64,000 nt of DNA, taken from positions 4,364,001 to 4,428,000 of the forward strand of contig BSBM01000386.1 in the NCBI GenBank assembly GCA_027924585.1. The letters are read 5' to 3'. The number at the start of each line of letters is the position of its first letter. Within the stretch, counting starts at the first letter, position 1. Below are positions 32,355-41,975 of this stretch, in pieces. The translations under genes and the position numbers were made by a program. The notes under the pieces are model-generated. The model searched no databases. It worked only from the letters and a program-made list of their open reading frames with translations, and was not told the DNA's origin. Source of the stretch: Larix kaempferi (lineage: Eukaryota; Streptophyta; Pinopsida; Pinales; Pinaceae).

Positions 32355-32489
32355 CTCATTGTGAGTTGTTGTCACTGAAATTATGGCAACATCATCATCA
32401 TCATCATGCGGTGCTGGTGCATGGGCCTCTGGACTATGCTCTGGATCATCAGTGCAAAGGTCTTCAACCCTGTGCCCTTCTTGTAGTAA
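32355..32489 (-). CDS. Broken gene, exon 2 (45 codons)
   Basis: Acceptor AAAACTTGTAG at 32490; donor GAG/GTAACTATTTCAACATG at 32355. It is open in phase 0, starts LLQEGHRVEDLCTDDPEHSP, has five consecutive Asp codons from a GAT run, and ends VTTTHNE. It is homologous to exons 3 and 5, including the introns on both sides. Confidence 0.65.
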
Positions 32490-32594
32490 CTACAAGTTTT
32501 AAAACCATTAAAAATATTAGCAATCTATATATATGTGTGTATAATAAGGAAAAATAATTTAAAAATGACACTAAATTGTTAACCACTTACTTAC

Positions 32595-33243
32595 CTGTTT
32601 GAAATACCCAGTAAAGGTATCATCTGTTTGGACAAGACCAAAGCAAGGATGGCCGCATACTGTGCATGGGTGGGGCTGATGGTTGTGCTCATGTTGTGTA
32701 GGTGCAGTGCCACTACTAGATGCTCCCCGGCCACTAGAAGGTGGTGGCTCTACCCCACCGGGAGGTGGTGGATCTACCCCACCGACAGGTGGCGGCTCTA
32801 CTCCACCCATGGATGGTGGCTTTGATGGCCCTACCTGGTATGTACCATGAAGATACATGCTACGGCGAACAACCGCCTGTTCCAACAGTAGGAATGACTC
32901 TTGTGCCTCTGGCACTAACTGATGTGTAGGTGGCACATCTGGCTTGGGTAGCTTCCTACGAGGTGGAGCTACTAGGCGATCGGGATCTATGTGCCTCGCA
33001 TTGGGACGTTGTTGAGGCATCCCCATCCAAACACCCTGGTACTCCAAGATATCAAAATAGTTAACATGATTCCCCAACACAAACTCTGTGTACATCTTTC
33101 TCAAAAAATACAAAGGCATTTCCCTGTTGTTGTGTGGTGGTGCATTAAACACCATGTACCATTGGTCCATCCAGTTATCTACGAATGGTTGATATGTACA
33201 CCACTCGATAGAAATGTGCCTTTTGTTTGCATTAGGGACTTCA
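32595..33243 (-). pseudogene. Broken gene, exon 1 downstream half
   Basis: Continues the exon 1 frame after the Copia element and one copy of the CTTCA duplication. 38441-38726 (286 nt) plus 32595-33238 (644 nt) is 930 nt, or 310 codons with no stop. Content: an aromatic block (WCTYQPFVDNWMDQWYMVF, MPLYFLRKMYTEFVLGNHVN), a basic patch (APPRRKLPKPD), five GGV(E/D)PPP-type Pro/Gly repeats, a His-rich stretch and CTVCGHPC, a possible metal-binding knuckle. It ends TGYFKQ at the strong donor CAG/GTAAGT (32595). Confidence 0.7.
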
Positions 33244-33822
33244 TGTTGGTTGTGGAGCCAGATCTTCTAGTCTCATAGATGATATTGTATTAGCCGTGTT
33301 TGTACCCCAGTTCTATATGATGTGTAGGTGGACTGTACACTCACCCCAGCGGGGGGGTGTGGGGGGGCATCGCCCCCCCATGGGGTTCCAGGGGCCAGCG
33401 GTCCCCCGGCGGGGGTTCGGGGGCAGCGCCCCCGAATGAAATTTTTAGGGCTGTTTTCGCCAGCTGTTTTGCGGGCCCATGGTTTTGGGTATCCCGTGGT
33501 ATTTTCCCATTGTATTTCCCTTATAAAAGAAAGACATTGTAATACGGCTAGGGTTGATGTATTAGGTTTTATGCATTGTAAAGATCTTTGAAATCTGGAG
33601 AGAGACTGTAAAACAGAGAAGAGGAAGTGCAGCAGTTGTGCTGCAGGTTGTATCCCTTCGACTTGCTGGACGGTAATAATAATAAGGACTGGCAAATTCA
33701 GTGTGGACGTAGCCCAAGTTGGGTGAACCACGATATATCTGTGTCTCTCTTGTAATGTGTATGTGTGATTATATTTGCATTTCTGTTTATTGTTATTGCT
33801 CTGCGATCCTGTTTTTCTAACA
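33244..33822 (+). repeat. 5' LTR of the 33244 Copia element
   Basis: 579 bp. TATAAAAG at 33522-33529. A G/C-rich island at ~33342-33440, 80-180 bp upstream of the TATA box, is built from G-runs of five to seven and hairpins such as GGGGGGGCATCGCCCCCCC and CGGGGGCAGCGCCCCCG. The island is rearranged relative to the 3' LTR. Confidence 0.95.
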
Positions 33823-33824
33823 AT

Positions 33825-33837
33825 TGGTATCAGAGCC
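33825..33837 (+). promoter_or_regulatory. Primer-binding site of the 33244 element
   Basis: TGGTATCAGAGCC two bases after the 5' LTR end, the initiator-Met tRNA type. Confidence 0.9.
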
Positions 33838-33897
33838 AAAGGTCTATTTGGCAGTTAAACCCGCAGGAAGCTAGGGTTTCTGGTTCGAGTGGGAGCA

Positions 33898-36800
33898 ATG
33901 GCAGAAGAAGGAAAGTTTAAGGTCGAAAAGTTTAACGGCCAAAACTTCGGGTTATGGAAGATGCAAATGGAGGACTATCTGTACCAGAAGGATCTATACC
34001 TACCGTTGGGAGGAAAAGCAAAGCAGCCGACGACTATGAAGGACGAAGAATGGGTGGTTCTTGACAGAAAGGCTCTGGGAACAATATGGTTGAGCCTGGC
34101 TTCGTCGGTGGCTTTCAATATCTCAAAATAAACGACAACAGAGGGTTTGATGAAAGCATTGGGTAAGCTGTATGAAAAACCCTCGGCTTCCAACAAGGTA
34201 TTTCTAATGAAGCGTTTATTTAATATGAAGATGTCTGAAGGTGGATCTGTTACTGATCATTTAAATGAGTTTAATACGGTTACAAATCAGCTAAGTTCTG
34301 TAAGTGTGACCTTTGATGATGAGGTTAGGGCTCTTCTAATCTTGTGTTCATTGCCAGAAAGATGGAATAGCTTGGTCATGGTTGTAAGTAACTCTGTCTC
34401 TGGTTCAAACACCTTGAAATTTGATGATGTTATTGGTGTTATTCTTAGCGAGGAAATGCGAAGAAAAAGCACAGGTGAGACATCAGGTAATGCATTGACC
34501 ATGGAGAGCAGAGGAAGACAAAAGGAGAGAGGAAAGAGCCAAGGTAATCGTGGAAAGTCTAAAACGGGCAGATCTAAGTCCAAACTGGGAAAGATAGAGT
34601 GCTGGAACTGTGGAAAGAAAGGACATCTGAAGAAAGACTGCAAATCTCTAAAGAAGAAAGGAGATGCACAGAAGGAAACTACCCAGGAAGAAAATGTAGC
34701 AGGTGATGTGTTACAAGATGCTTTGATTCTTGCATTAGATAATACTAGTGATTATTGGGTAGTAGATTCAGGAGCTTCATGTCATGCTACACCCCATAGG
34801 AAATACTTTCATGAGTATGTTCCTGGCGATTTTGGACATGTTTTATTGGGTGATGATGAGCCATGTAAAATTGTTGGAATGGGTAAGGTATGGATAAAAG
34901 TTAAGAATGGAACTGATTGGTTGTTGAAAGATGTTAGGCATATTCCTGCTATGAAAAGAAATCTGATCTCAACAGGGCAGTTGGGAGATGGCGGCTGTCT
35001 ATCTACGTTCGGAGAAAAGTGGTGGAAGATCACTAAAGGATCAATGGTGATAGCAAAAGGAGACAGAGTAGGTACGTTGTATTTATGTCCTCATAATACT
35101 GACCATTCTCTCTCTTTAGCTTCCACAGGAATAGATACAGCATTGTGGCATCATAGGCTTGGCCACATGAGTGAGAAGGGGATGCAGATTCTCCACTCAA
35201 GGAAGTTGCTGCCGGATTTGAAGCAGGTAAGTTTGGAATTCTGTGAAAACTGTGTTTATGGAAAACAGAAGAGAGTCAGATTTCTCAGGGTTGGGAAACA
35301 GAAGAAGAATGAAAAATTAGAGCTTGTGCATACAGATGTATGGGGACCAGCTCAGGTACAATCTCTTGGTGGCTCTCATTATTATGTTACATTTATTGAT
35401 GATGCAACTAGAAAAACTTGGGTTTATTGCATTAGACAAAAATCTGATGTGTTTGCTACTTTTAAGAAGTGGAAAGCTTTGGTTGAGAATGAGACAGAAA
35501 AAAGATTGAAGTGTCTCAGATCTGATAATGGAGGTGAGTACTGCGGCAAGGAGTTTGATAGTTACTGTTCATACCATGGGATTCGTAGAGAGAAGACAGT
35601 CCCAGGAACACCACAGGAAAATGGTGTGTCAGAAAGGATGAACAGAACGATCATGGAGCATGCTAGGTGTATGCGACTGCATGCAGGGTTGCCCTTACAG
35701 TTTTGGGCGGATGCTGTAAATACTGCTGTTTATTTAATAAACAGAGGACCTTCAAGTGCTTTGGATGGTGGTATTCCAGAGGAAGCATGGACAGATAAAA
35801 AGGTAAACTACTCATTTCTGAGAACGTTTGGTTGTGAAGCATTTGTCCATATTGATAAAGAAAATAGAACAAAGCTTGAAGCTAAATCCAAGAAATGTAC
35901 CTTTATTGGATATGGGGTTGATGAATTTGGTTATCGTTTATGGGATTATGAAAATAACAAAATCAGCAGGAGTAGGGATGTGATATTCAATGAAAAGGTC
36001 ATGTATAAAGATCAGTTGCAGGGAAAGAAACAGGAAAAGGAAAGCACAGAGTACATAGTGCTTGATGAAGTTAAAGAAAATGAAGTTCCAAAGGTGCCAG
36101 AAAATCAAGAGCAGCAGCAAGTACCTGAAACTCCTGCAACTGTAAGAAGATCTACCAGGTTAAGTAGACTCCCTGAACGATACTCTCCTTCAATGTATTA
36201 TTTATTGATGACTGATTCTGGTGAACCAGAATGTTATGAAGAAGCAATGCAGGTGGAAACTAGAAAGAAGTGGGAGCAAGGCATGAATGAGGAGATGGAC
36301 TCATTGGTAGGAAACCAGACTTGGGATTTGGTTAAATTGCCTGCTGGTAAAAGAGCATTGCAAAACAAATGGATTTACAGGTTGAAGGAAGAAGAAGGAG
36401 GTAAGAAGCGGTACAAGGCTAGACTTGTTGTAAAGGGGTTTGCACAGAAGAAAGGTATAGATTTTGATGAAATATTTTCTCCTGTTGTTAAGATGACTTC
36501 AATTAGGACTATCTTAAGTCTAGTGGCTGTAGAAGATTTGCATCTTGAACAATTAGATGTAAAAACAGCTTTCCTCCATGGGGATTTGGAGGAATAAATA
36601 TATATGCAGCAGCCACAAGGGTATGAAGTCAAAGGTAAGGAGGATCTGGTATGCAGGTTGAAAAAGAGCTTGTATGGCTTGAAGCAAGCTCCAAGGCAAT
36701 GGTATCTAAAGTTTGACAGGTTTATGACAGAACAAGGTTATAGTAGATTTCATTCTGACCACTGTGTTTATTTCAAGAAGCTAGACAATGGAAGATATAT

Positions 36801-37776
36801 TATCTTGTTATTGTATGTGGATGACATGCTTGTTGCAGGTTATGACATGCAGGATATAAATGTACTCAAAAGAAAGCTAGCTAATTCATTTGCGATGAAG
36901 GATTTGGGTGCTGCAAAGCAAATCCTTGGTATGAGAATAATGAGAGACAGGAAAAATCGCAAATTGACATTGTCTCAAAGTGAGTACATACAAAAGGTGT
37001 TGGAGAGGTTCAGAATGCAGAATGCAAAACCTGTAAGTACACCTTTGGCTAGCCATTTCAGTCTAAGTAAGGAAATGTGTCCCAAGACACAAGAAGAGAT
37101 AGATTACATGTCCAAGGTTCCCTATCAATCAGCAGTTGGCAGCTTGATGTATGCCATGGTGTGCACAAGACCAGATATTGCACATGCTGTGGGAGTTGTG
37201 AGCAGATATATGAACAATCCAGGTAAAGAACATTGGAAGGCAGTACAGTGGATTCTCAGGTATTTGAGAGGCACTACCACTGAGGCATTATGTTTTGGAG
37301 GTTCAGACACTGTTCTACAGGGATATGTTGATGCAGATATGGCAGGTGACAAGGATAGCAGGAGGAGTACCACAGGGTATGTGTTTACTGTAGGTGGAAT
37401 AGCAGTAAGCTGGATTTCGAAACTACAGAAGGTTGTTGCACTTTCAACAACAGAAGCAGAGTATGTTGCCATTACAGAGGCTAGTAAAGAGATGATTTGG
37501 TTGCAGAGGTTTATGGAGGAAGTGGGTAAGAAGCAGAAGGATAGCAGACTGTATAGTGACAGCCAGAGTGCCATTCATCTTGCAAAGAACTCAGCATTCC
37601 ATTCCAGGACTAAACATATACAGCTCAAGTACCATTTCATACGCTCTGTTCTGGAAGATGAACTGTTAAAGTTGGAAAAGATACATACTAGCCAGAATCC
37701 TGCAGACATGTTCACAAAGGTAGTGACCAGAGAGAAACTGAGTTCGTGCTCGGTTTCAGTTGGCCTTCTAGCATGA
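33898..37776 (+). pseudogene. gag-pol: Copia Gag-Pol polyprotein with two in-frame stops
   Basis: ATG 33898 to TGA 37774, 1293 codons in one frame; the open frame starts three codons earlier with GTG. Order by residue: Gag (GQNFGLWKMQMEDYL ~20), zinc knuckle CWNCGKKGHLKKDC (~234), protease WVVDSGASCHATP (~286), integrase zinc site LWHHRLGHMSEKG (~416), catalytic D in ELVHTDVWGP (~476), D in LRSDNGGEYC (~541) and E in PQENGVSERMNRT (~571), RT lead-in (~808), AFLHGDLEE (~892), LLLYVDDMLVAG (~973), RNase H GYVDADMAGD (~1142), STTEAEYVA and DSQSAIHLAKN. Stops are TAA 34129-34131 in Gag and TAA 36595-36597 in RT, the second where this family normally has E in LEEEIYM. All catalytic residues remain. 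Confidence 0.95.
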
Positions 37777-37861
37777 AGGTGAAGAGGAGAAATTTTCCAA
37801 GTCCAAGTCCAGCAAGTGCAGCAGCGGTGGAGTTGTTGTGATCAGTCTCCAAGTGGGAGAT

Positions 37862-38440
37862 TGTTGGTTATGGAGCCAGATCTTCTAGTCTCATAGATGA
37901 TATTGTATTATCCGTGTTTGTACCCCAGTTCTATATGATGTGTAGGTGGACTGTACACTCACCCCAGCGGGGGGGCATCGCCCCCCCACGGGGTTCCAGG
38001 GGGTCCGGGGGCAGCGCCCCCGAGAAATGGGGGTTCGGGGGCAACGCCCCCGAAGGAAATTTTTAGGGCTGTTTTCGCCAGCTGTTTTGCGGGCCCATGG
38101 TTTTGGGTATCCCGTGGTATTTTCCCATTGTATTTCCCTTATAAAAGAAAGACATTGTAATACGGCTAGGGTTGATGTATTAGGTTTTATGCATTGTAAA
38201 GATCTTTGAGATCTGGAGAGAGACTGTAAAACAGAGAAGAGGAAGTGCAGCGGTTGTGCTGCAGGTTGTATCCCTTCGACTTGCTGGACGGTAATAATAA
38301 TAAGGACTGGCAAATTCAGTGTGGACGTAGCCCAAGTTGGGTGAACCACGATATATCTGTGTCTCTCTTGTAATGTGTATGTGTGATTATATTTGCATTT
38401 CTGTTTATTGTTATTGCTCTGCGATCCTGTTTTTCTAACA
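37862..38440 (+). repeat. 3' LTR of the 33244 Copia element
   Basis: 579 bp. TATAAAAG at 38140-38147. The G-rich island (~37960-38060) has a different number and order of hairpin modules than the 5' LTR, although the total length happens to be equal. Confidence 0.95.
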
Positions 38441-38728
38441 CTTCACCATCCCATGGATTTCTAAACAGGGAAAATAGTTGTTCTTTTGAGATTTTCAACT
38501 TCTTGACTTCTTTGTAGCTAAGTCCATCCACATATTGTTGCCTCTTTCTTTCTCTGAATGTGGCAATATCTTGCAAAGAACCATTAGACCTACTAAAGGT
38601 CTCTATCACTGCATCCAAATTGGATGCAAGCATAACATGCCTCTCATCAACAATAGTAATTAAGGCTCGAATTTCTCTGAGCCTCTGAATCTCTCTTTGG
38701 ATGTCAGTGTGGGCATCCATGGTCATCA
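38441..38728 (-). pseudogene. Broken gene, exon 1 upstream half
   Basis: Acceptor TTTGTTTGCAG precedes TGATGACC at 38728. The first ATG is at 38726, with a second in-frame ATG at 38720. It encodes an amphipathic, probably coiled-coil N-terminus (DAHTDIQREIQRLREIRALI; SNGSLQDIATFRERKRQQYV) and is cut after LFSLFRNPWDGE by the Copia insertion at 38440. If a 5' exon exists it lies beyond 38793, where the segmental duplication starts. The 38729-38792 stretch looks intronic. Confidence 0.6.
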
Positions 38729-40736
38729 CTGCAAACAAAAAATAAAAATAAAAATCATTAGAAACGTATACATGTGCTATAATGACATCTCTCAAAAATG
38801 AAAAATGTACAAACTTTGTGCAAGAACGAATACATTACAAACATAAATATCATCCCAGACATACATTACAAACATAAATATCATTTCATATGACCATTGC
38901 AGGCATACATTATGGGTCAATGAGAGCATAAGTGTGGAGACCATGCGGGCATAAAGACCATGATGATGTGGCAAAGATATGTATTTTTATTAGTTAAACG
39001 GAGGCAGCCTATTGATGGACAAAATGAAGACATGTTGGTAGAATGATGAAGAGATGACTAATGATATCGGCATAATGTTGTGATGTGCATATGGACAGTG
39101 TAAAGTGTATGAATGGAGATATGGCAGCAGATTGATATGACATGAATAATGATGACATAATGAAGATGTGATCTAATTGCTGATATTTGCTGATGGACAG
39201 AATGAAGTTATATTGAATAATGAGTGCTTGATGAGAATGATGAAGTTCTTTGGAAACAAACAAGGGATTCTAGTTGATGATGTATGTAATTTGCAGACTT
39301 AAGAAGAGTCTGAAATATCATTTGTAAATCTATGGTTTTTGGGGTGTTGGTGCATCCCAATGAGTTGCAGCTGACAGAATTATCTTATGAATAGGATTGT
39401 CATTGATGACAACATTAATGACAAAGGTGTAAATGACATGACGACAAGCAAACAAGCTGACTTGACAAGGACTTGGAAAAGACAAGAAAAAAGACAAGGT
39501 GACTTGACAATGACTTGGAAAACACAAGACAAAAGACAAGGTGATGGGAACCGACACACCTAATGAGCCAAATGACCCATACTGTGGTCATTTGGAGTTG
39601 GTCCTAATACCCTAGACAAGGATGACTTGGAGATAACAAGTTACATGAACAAAGAAGCATCAAGTGAACAAAGAAGCTTGAATTTGACACTTGGAAAGGA
39701 GATTACGGGCATCCCTTATCGCATCTGTGGGCCTCCAGAAGTGAAACTGATGGAAATGCAGGCATGTGGACAAGGTGACATGCGGGTATCTTGAAGGTGC
39801 ATATTCGGGCATGTTTGTGGAAGTTGTGGGCATCCTGGAGGCATGGCAAAGACCCCAATGCGGGAGATTGAAGAAGGTCTAGCTGTAGGCATGTTCAAAG
39901 GCATAAATATGGCCCTTGTGGGCATGAGTTACAAGCTAGTGCGAGTATGCAGGAAGCAAAAAAAATGGTGATGATGTGGGTATGAAGACCACGTTTAGGT
40001 GGGAAAAAGAAAGTCTAAATAAATATATACATGTATATATTTATAATTTATGAGGTGTTTATGGAGCAACAGTAGAAATTAGAGTTTAACCTTTATATTT
40101 GGATTAATTGAGGCTACAGTATGCTGATGTGATGTTGGTGTACAAACTAAGATGCTGATGATATGTATGGACATAACGAATTCATGATTATTGGGGCTAC
40201 ATATGATGAACAAAATGTTGATCTAGGGCAGCATGAAACATGGACATAATGCTTGCTTGGGTTATGAAAATTAATGATAATCAGAATAATGTTATAGATA
40301 GATATGTTGGGTGACAATGATGATTTATGTGATCAGTGAGCCATTGTGTCTAACAGGGTGGATGTAAAATTCATTAAAATTTTAAAATTTTAAGTTTTGA
40401 CATTTGATTTACAAATATTTTTAGGTGACAATGATGATTGATGTGATCAGTGAGCCATTGTGTCTAACGGGGTGTATATAAAATTCATTGAAATTTTAAG
40501 TTTTGGCATTTCATTTACAAATATTTTTAGATTAGGGCAACATAACAATTTATAAACTTAATGACGAGATGAGGCAACGATTTAGATGCTTACCTTTCCA
40601 ATCGTTCTTGCAAGATGAATTTGGGATTGTTGAGCCTCCAAATCTCCTCGGTTGAGGTTCTCTAATGCGTTTTGGGAAGGCGAAATCGCTCGAGCGTTCA
40701 CGTTTGGGTAGCACAATGGGTAAAATAGTGTTGTGG

Positions 40737-40984
40737 TCCACAGCACTATTTTTTTTTTTTGTTATATTAACCATAACGCTCGAGCGTTATGGTTAATATA
40801 ACAAAAAAAATAAACACTGCCGCCGTATTTTTTTTGTTATATTAGCCATAATGCTCGAGCATTATGGTGATCTATGGTTAATATAACAAAAAAAATAAAC
40901 AGTGCCGCGGTATTTTTTTTTGTTATATTAACCATAACGCTCGAGCATTATGGTGATCACCATAACGCTCAAACGTTTTGTGAT
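40737..40984. repeat. Cluster of CTCGAG-centred palindromes (copy B)
   Basis: Same structure as in copy A. The perfect palindrome is at 40753-40810. One T-run is a base longer, and a few bases differ, such as a CTCGAA to CTCAAA change near 40971. Survival of a 58-bp perfect palindrome in both copies argues that neither was corrected or lost after duplication. Confidence 0.85.
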
Positions 40985-41093
40985 CCTATCCTACATGTTA
41001 AATGACATGGCAGGTTCGGAGCCCGCCATACCTAGTTTTACATAAAGCACGAGCGTTGTTTATTTAAACAATTCTCGCGTGTTTCGCATTTAC

Positions 41094-41128
41094 CCATTGC
41101 ATCTAAAAGGTCCCTCAACTTCGTGCAC
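41094..41128. repeat. 35-bp dispersed repeat, instance 2 (copy B)
   Basis: Duplicate of the 2301-2335 instance, carried along by the segmental duplication. Confidence 0.8.
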
Positions 41129-41975
41129 ATGCTCGATAGTCTTTTTTATTTAAGAATTATGGCAGTACCTCAAAATTCAGAATTAACAATTATAAAAAAA
41201 ATTAAAAACAAGTAGTAGATGATGATTGGATAACTAGTAGCTCATGAATGGAGAACCAACCATTGATGGAAGATAACTAGAAGAATGTGAGAAATAAAAA
41301 AATATAAAAAATAATTAATGTTTGATGGTTGAAGAATGTGAGAGATAAAAAAAATATAATTGATAATTGGTAACATATAACTTAAAGTAACACTTACCTT
41401 GTAACCTATTGATGTTTACCAGCCACAAATTAAGTGACCGTACTAGTAAGCATGGAGATAGATAAAATTATATGAATTGTAAATAATAAATAAAATTTAA
41501 AAAAAATCATAACCATTCTAATTAAACAAAAATAACTTTACTTAAAAAGAAAAAAGAAAAAGAAAAAAACGTTTCAACCATAAATGCCTTTTTGTGTAAA
41601 ATTATCCTTTTCATTCAAAAATCACATTCATTCTTTTTTATTATCTATATAGTTAAAAACATACTAAGATAGACTTAAGATTACTTCTTCCCGTTTTAAT
41701 TACACGTGGGCTGATTATATTAAACAACCTCTTCTCGCATCGAAAGAGGACACAAACATGGACCATTTTATAATCTTTTGATAACTTCAAAAGGTTCGAG
41801 ATAATGGCAAACCAAATGATTAAATTATTACATGGTGTGGATCTGTCACTTCAGAAATTATGAGATTACGAGTTCTTACTGCTGGAGTTCATCATCGGTT
41901 TCAGATTCTTCACCGCCGGAGGGTTCATCATCGGTGCTGTTACAGAGTTCAGATAGTGGGTAGTTCTAGATATTT

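Larger units (their letters stand above)
33244..38440 (+). mobile_element. Full-length Ty1/Copia element, 5.2 kb
   Basis: 579-bp LTRs (TGTTGG...CTAACA), target duplication CTTCA (33239-33243 and 38441-38445), PBS TGGTATCAGAGCC at 33825, purine tract AGTGGGAGAT before 37862. A single gag-pol frame runs from 33898 to 37776, interrupted only by two TAA codons. Outside a G-rich island the LTRs differ at only about six sites, so the insertion is fairly recent. It interrupts exon 1 of the minus-strand gene. A solo LTR of the same family is at 60531-61110. Confidence 0.96.
27493..38728 (-). pseudogene. Unknown multi-exon gene broken by two LTR elements
   Basis: Minus-strand gene pieced together from GT-AG borders and frame. 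Order 5' to 3': exon 1 (38728-38446 plus 33243-32595, split by Copia), exon 2 (32489-32355), exon 3 (32219-32121), exon 4 (32016-31894), exon 5 (about 31791-31584 plus 28014-28007, split by the gag-only element), exon 6 (27910-27845), exon 7 (27741-27679) and exon 8 with stop (27573-27493). All junctions fall between codons (phase 0) where they can be checked. The exon 1 N-terminus is helical (REIQRLREIRALI), then comes an aromatic domain (EWCTYQPFVDNWMDQWYMVF), a Pro/Gly-rich linker and a CTVCGHPCF cysteine cluster. Later exons are short and Ser/Thr/acidic. I recognise no family. It could be a host gene or a coding part of an unknown transposon. Confidence 0.6.

Noticed and set aside
1-38792. 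Left boundary of the segmental duplication at 38793
   Set aside because: Copy A is cut by the window edge exactly there. The apparent boundary is an artefact of the window and cannot be called.
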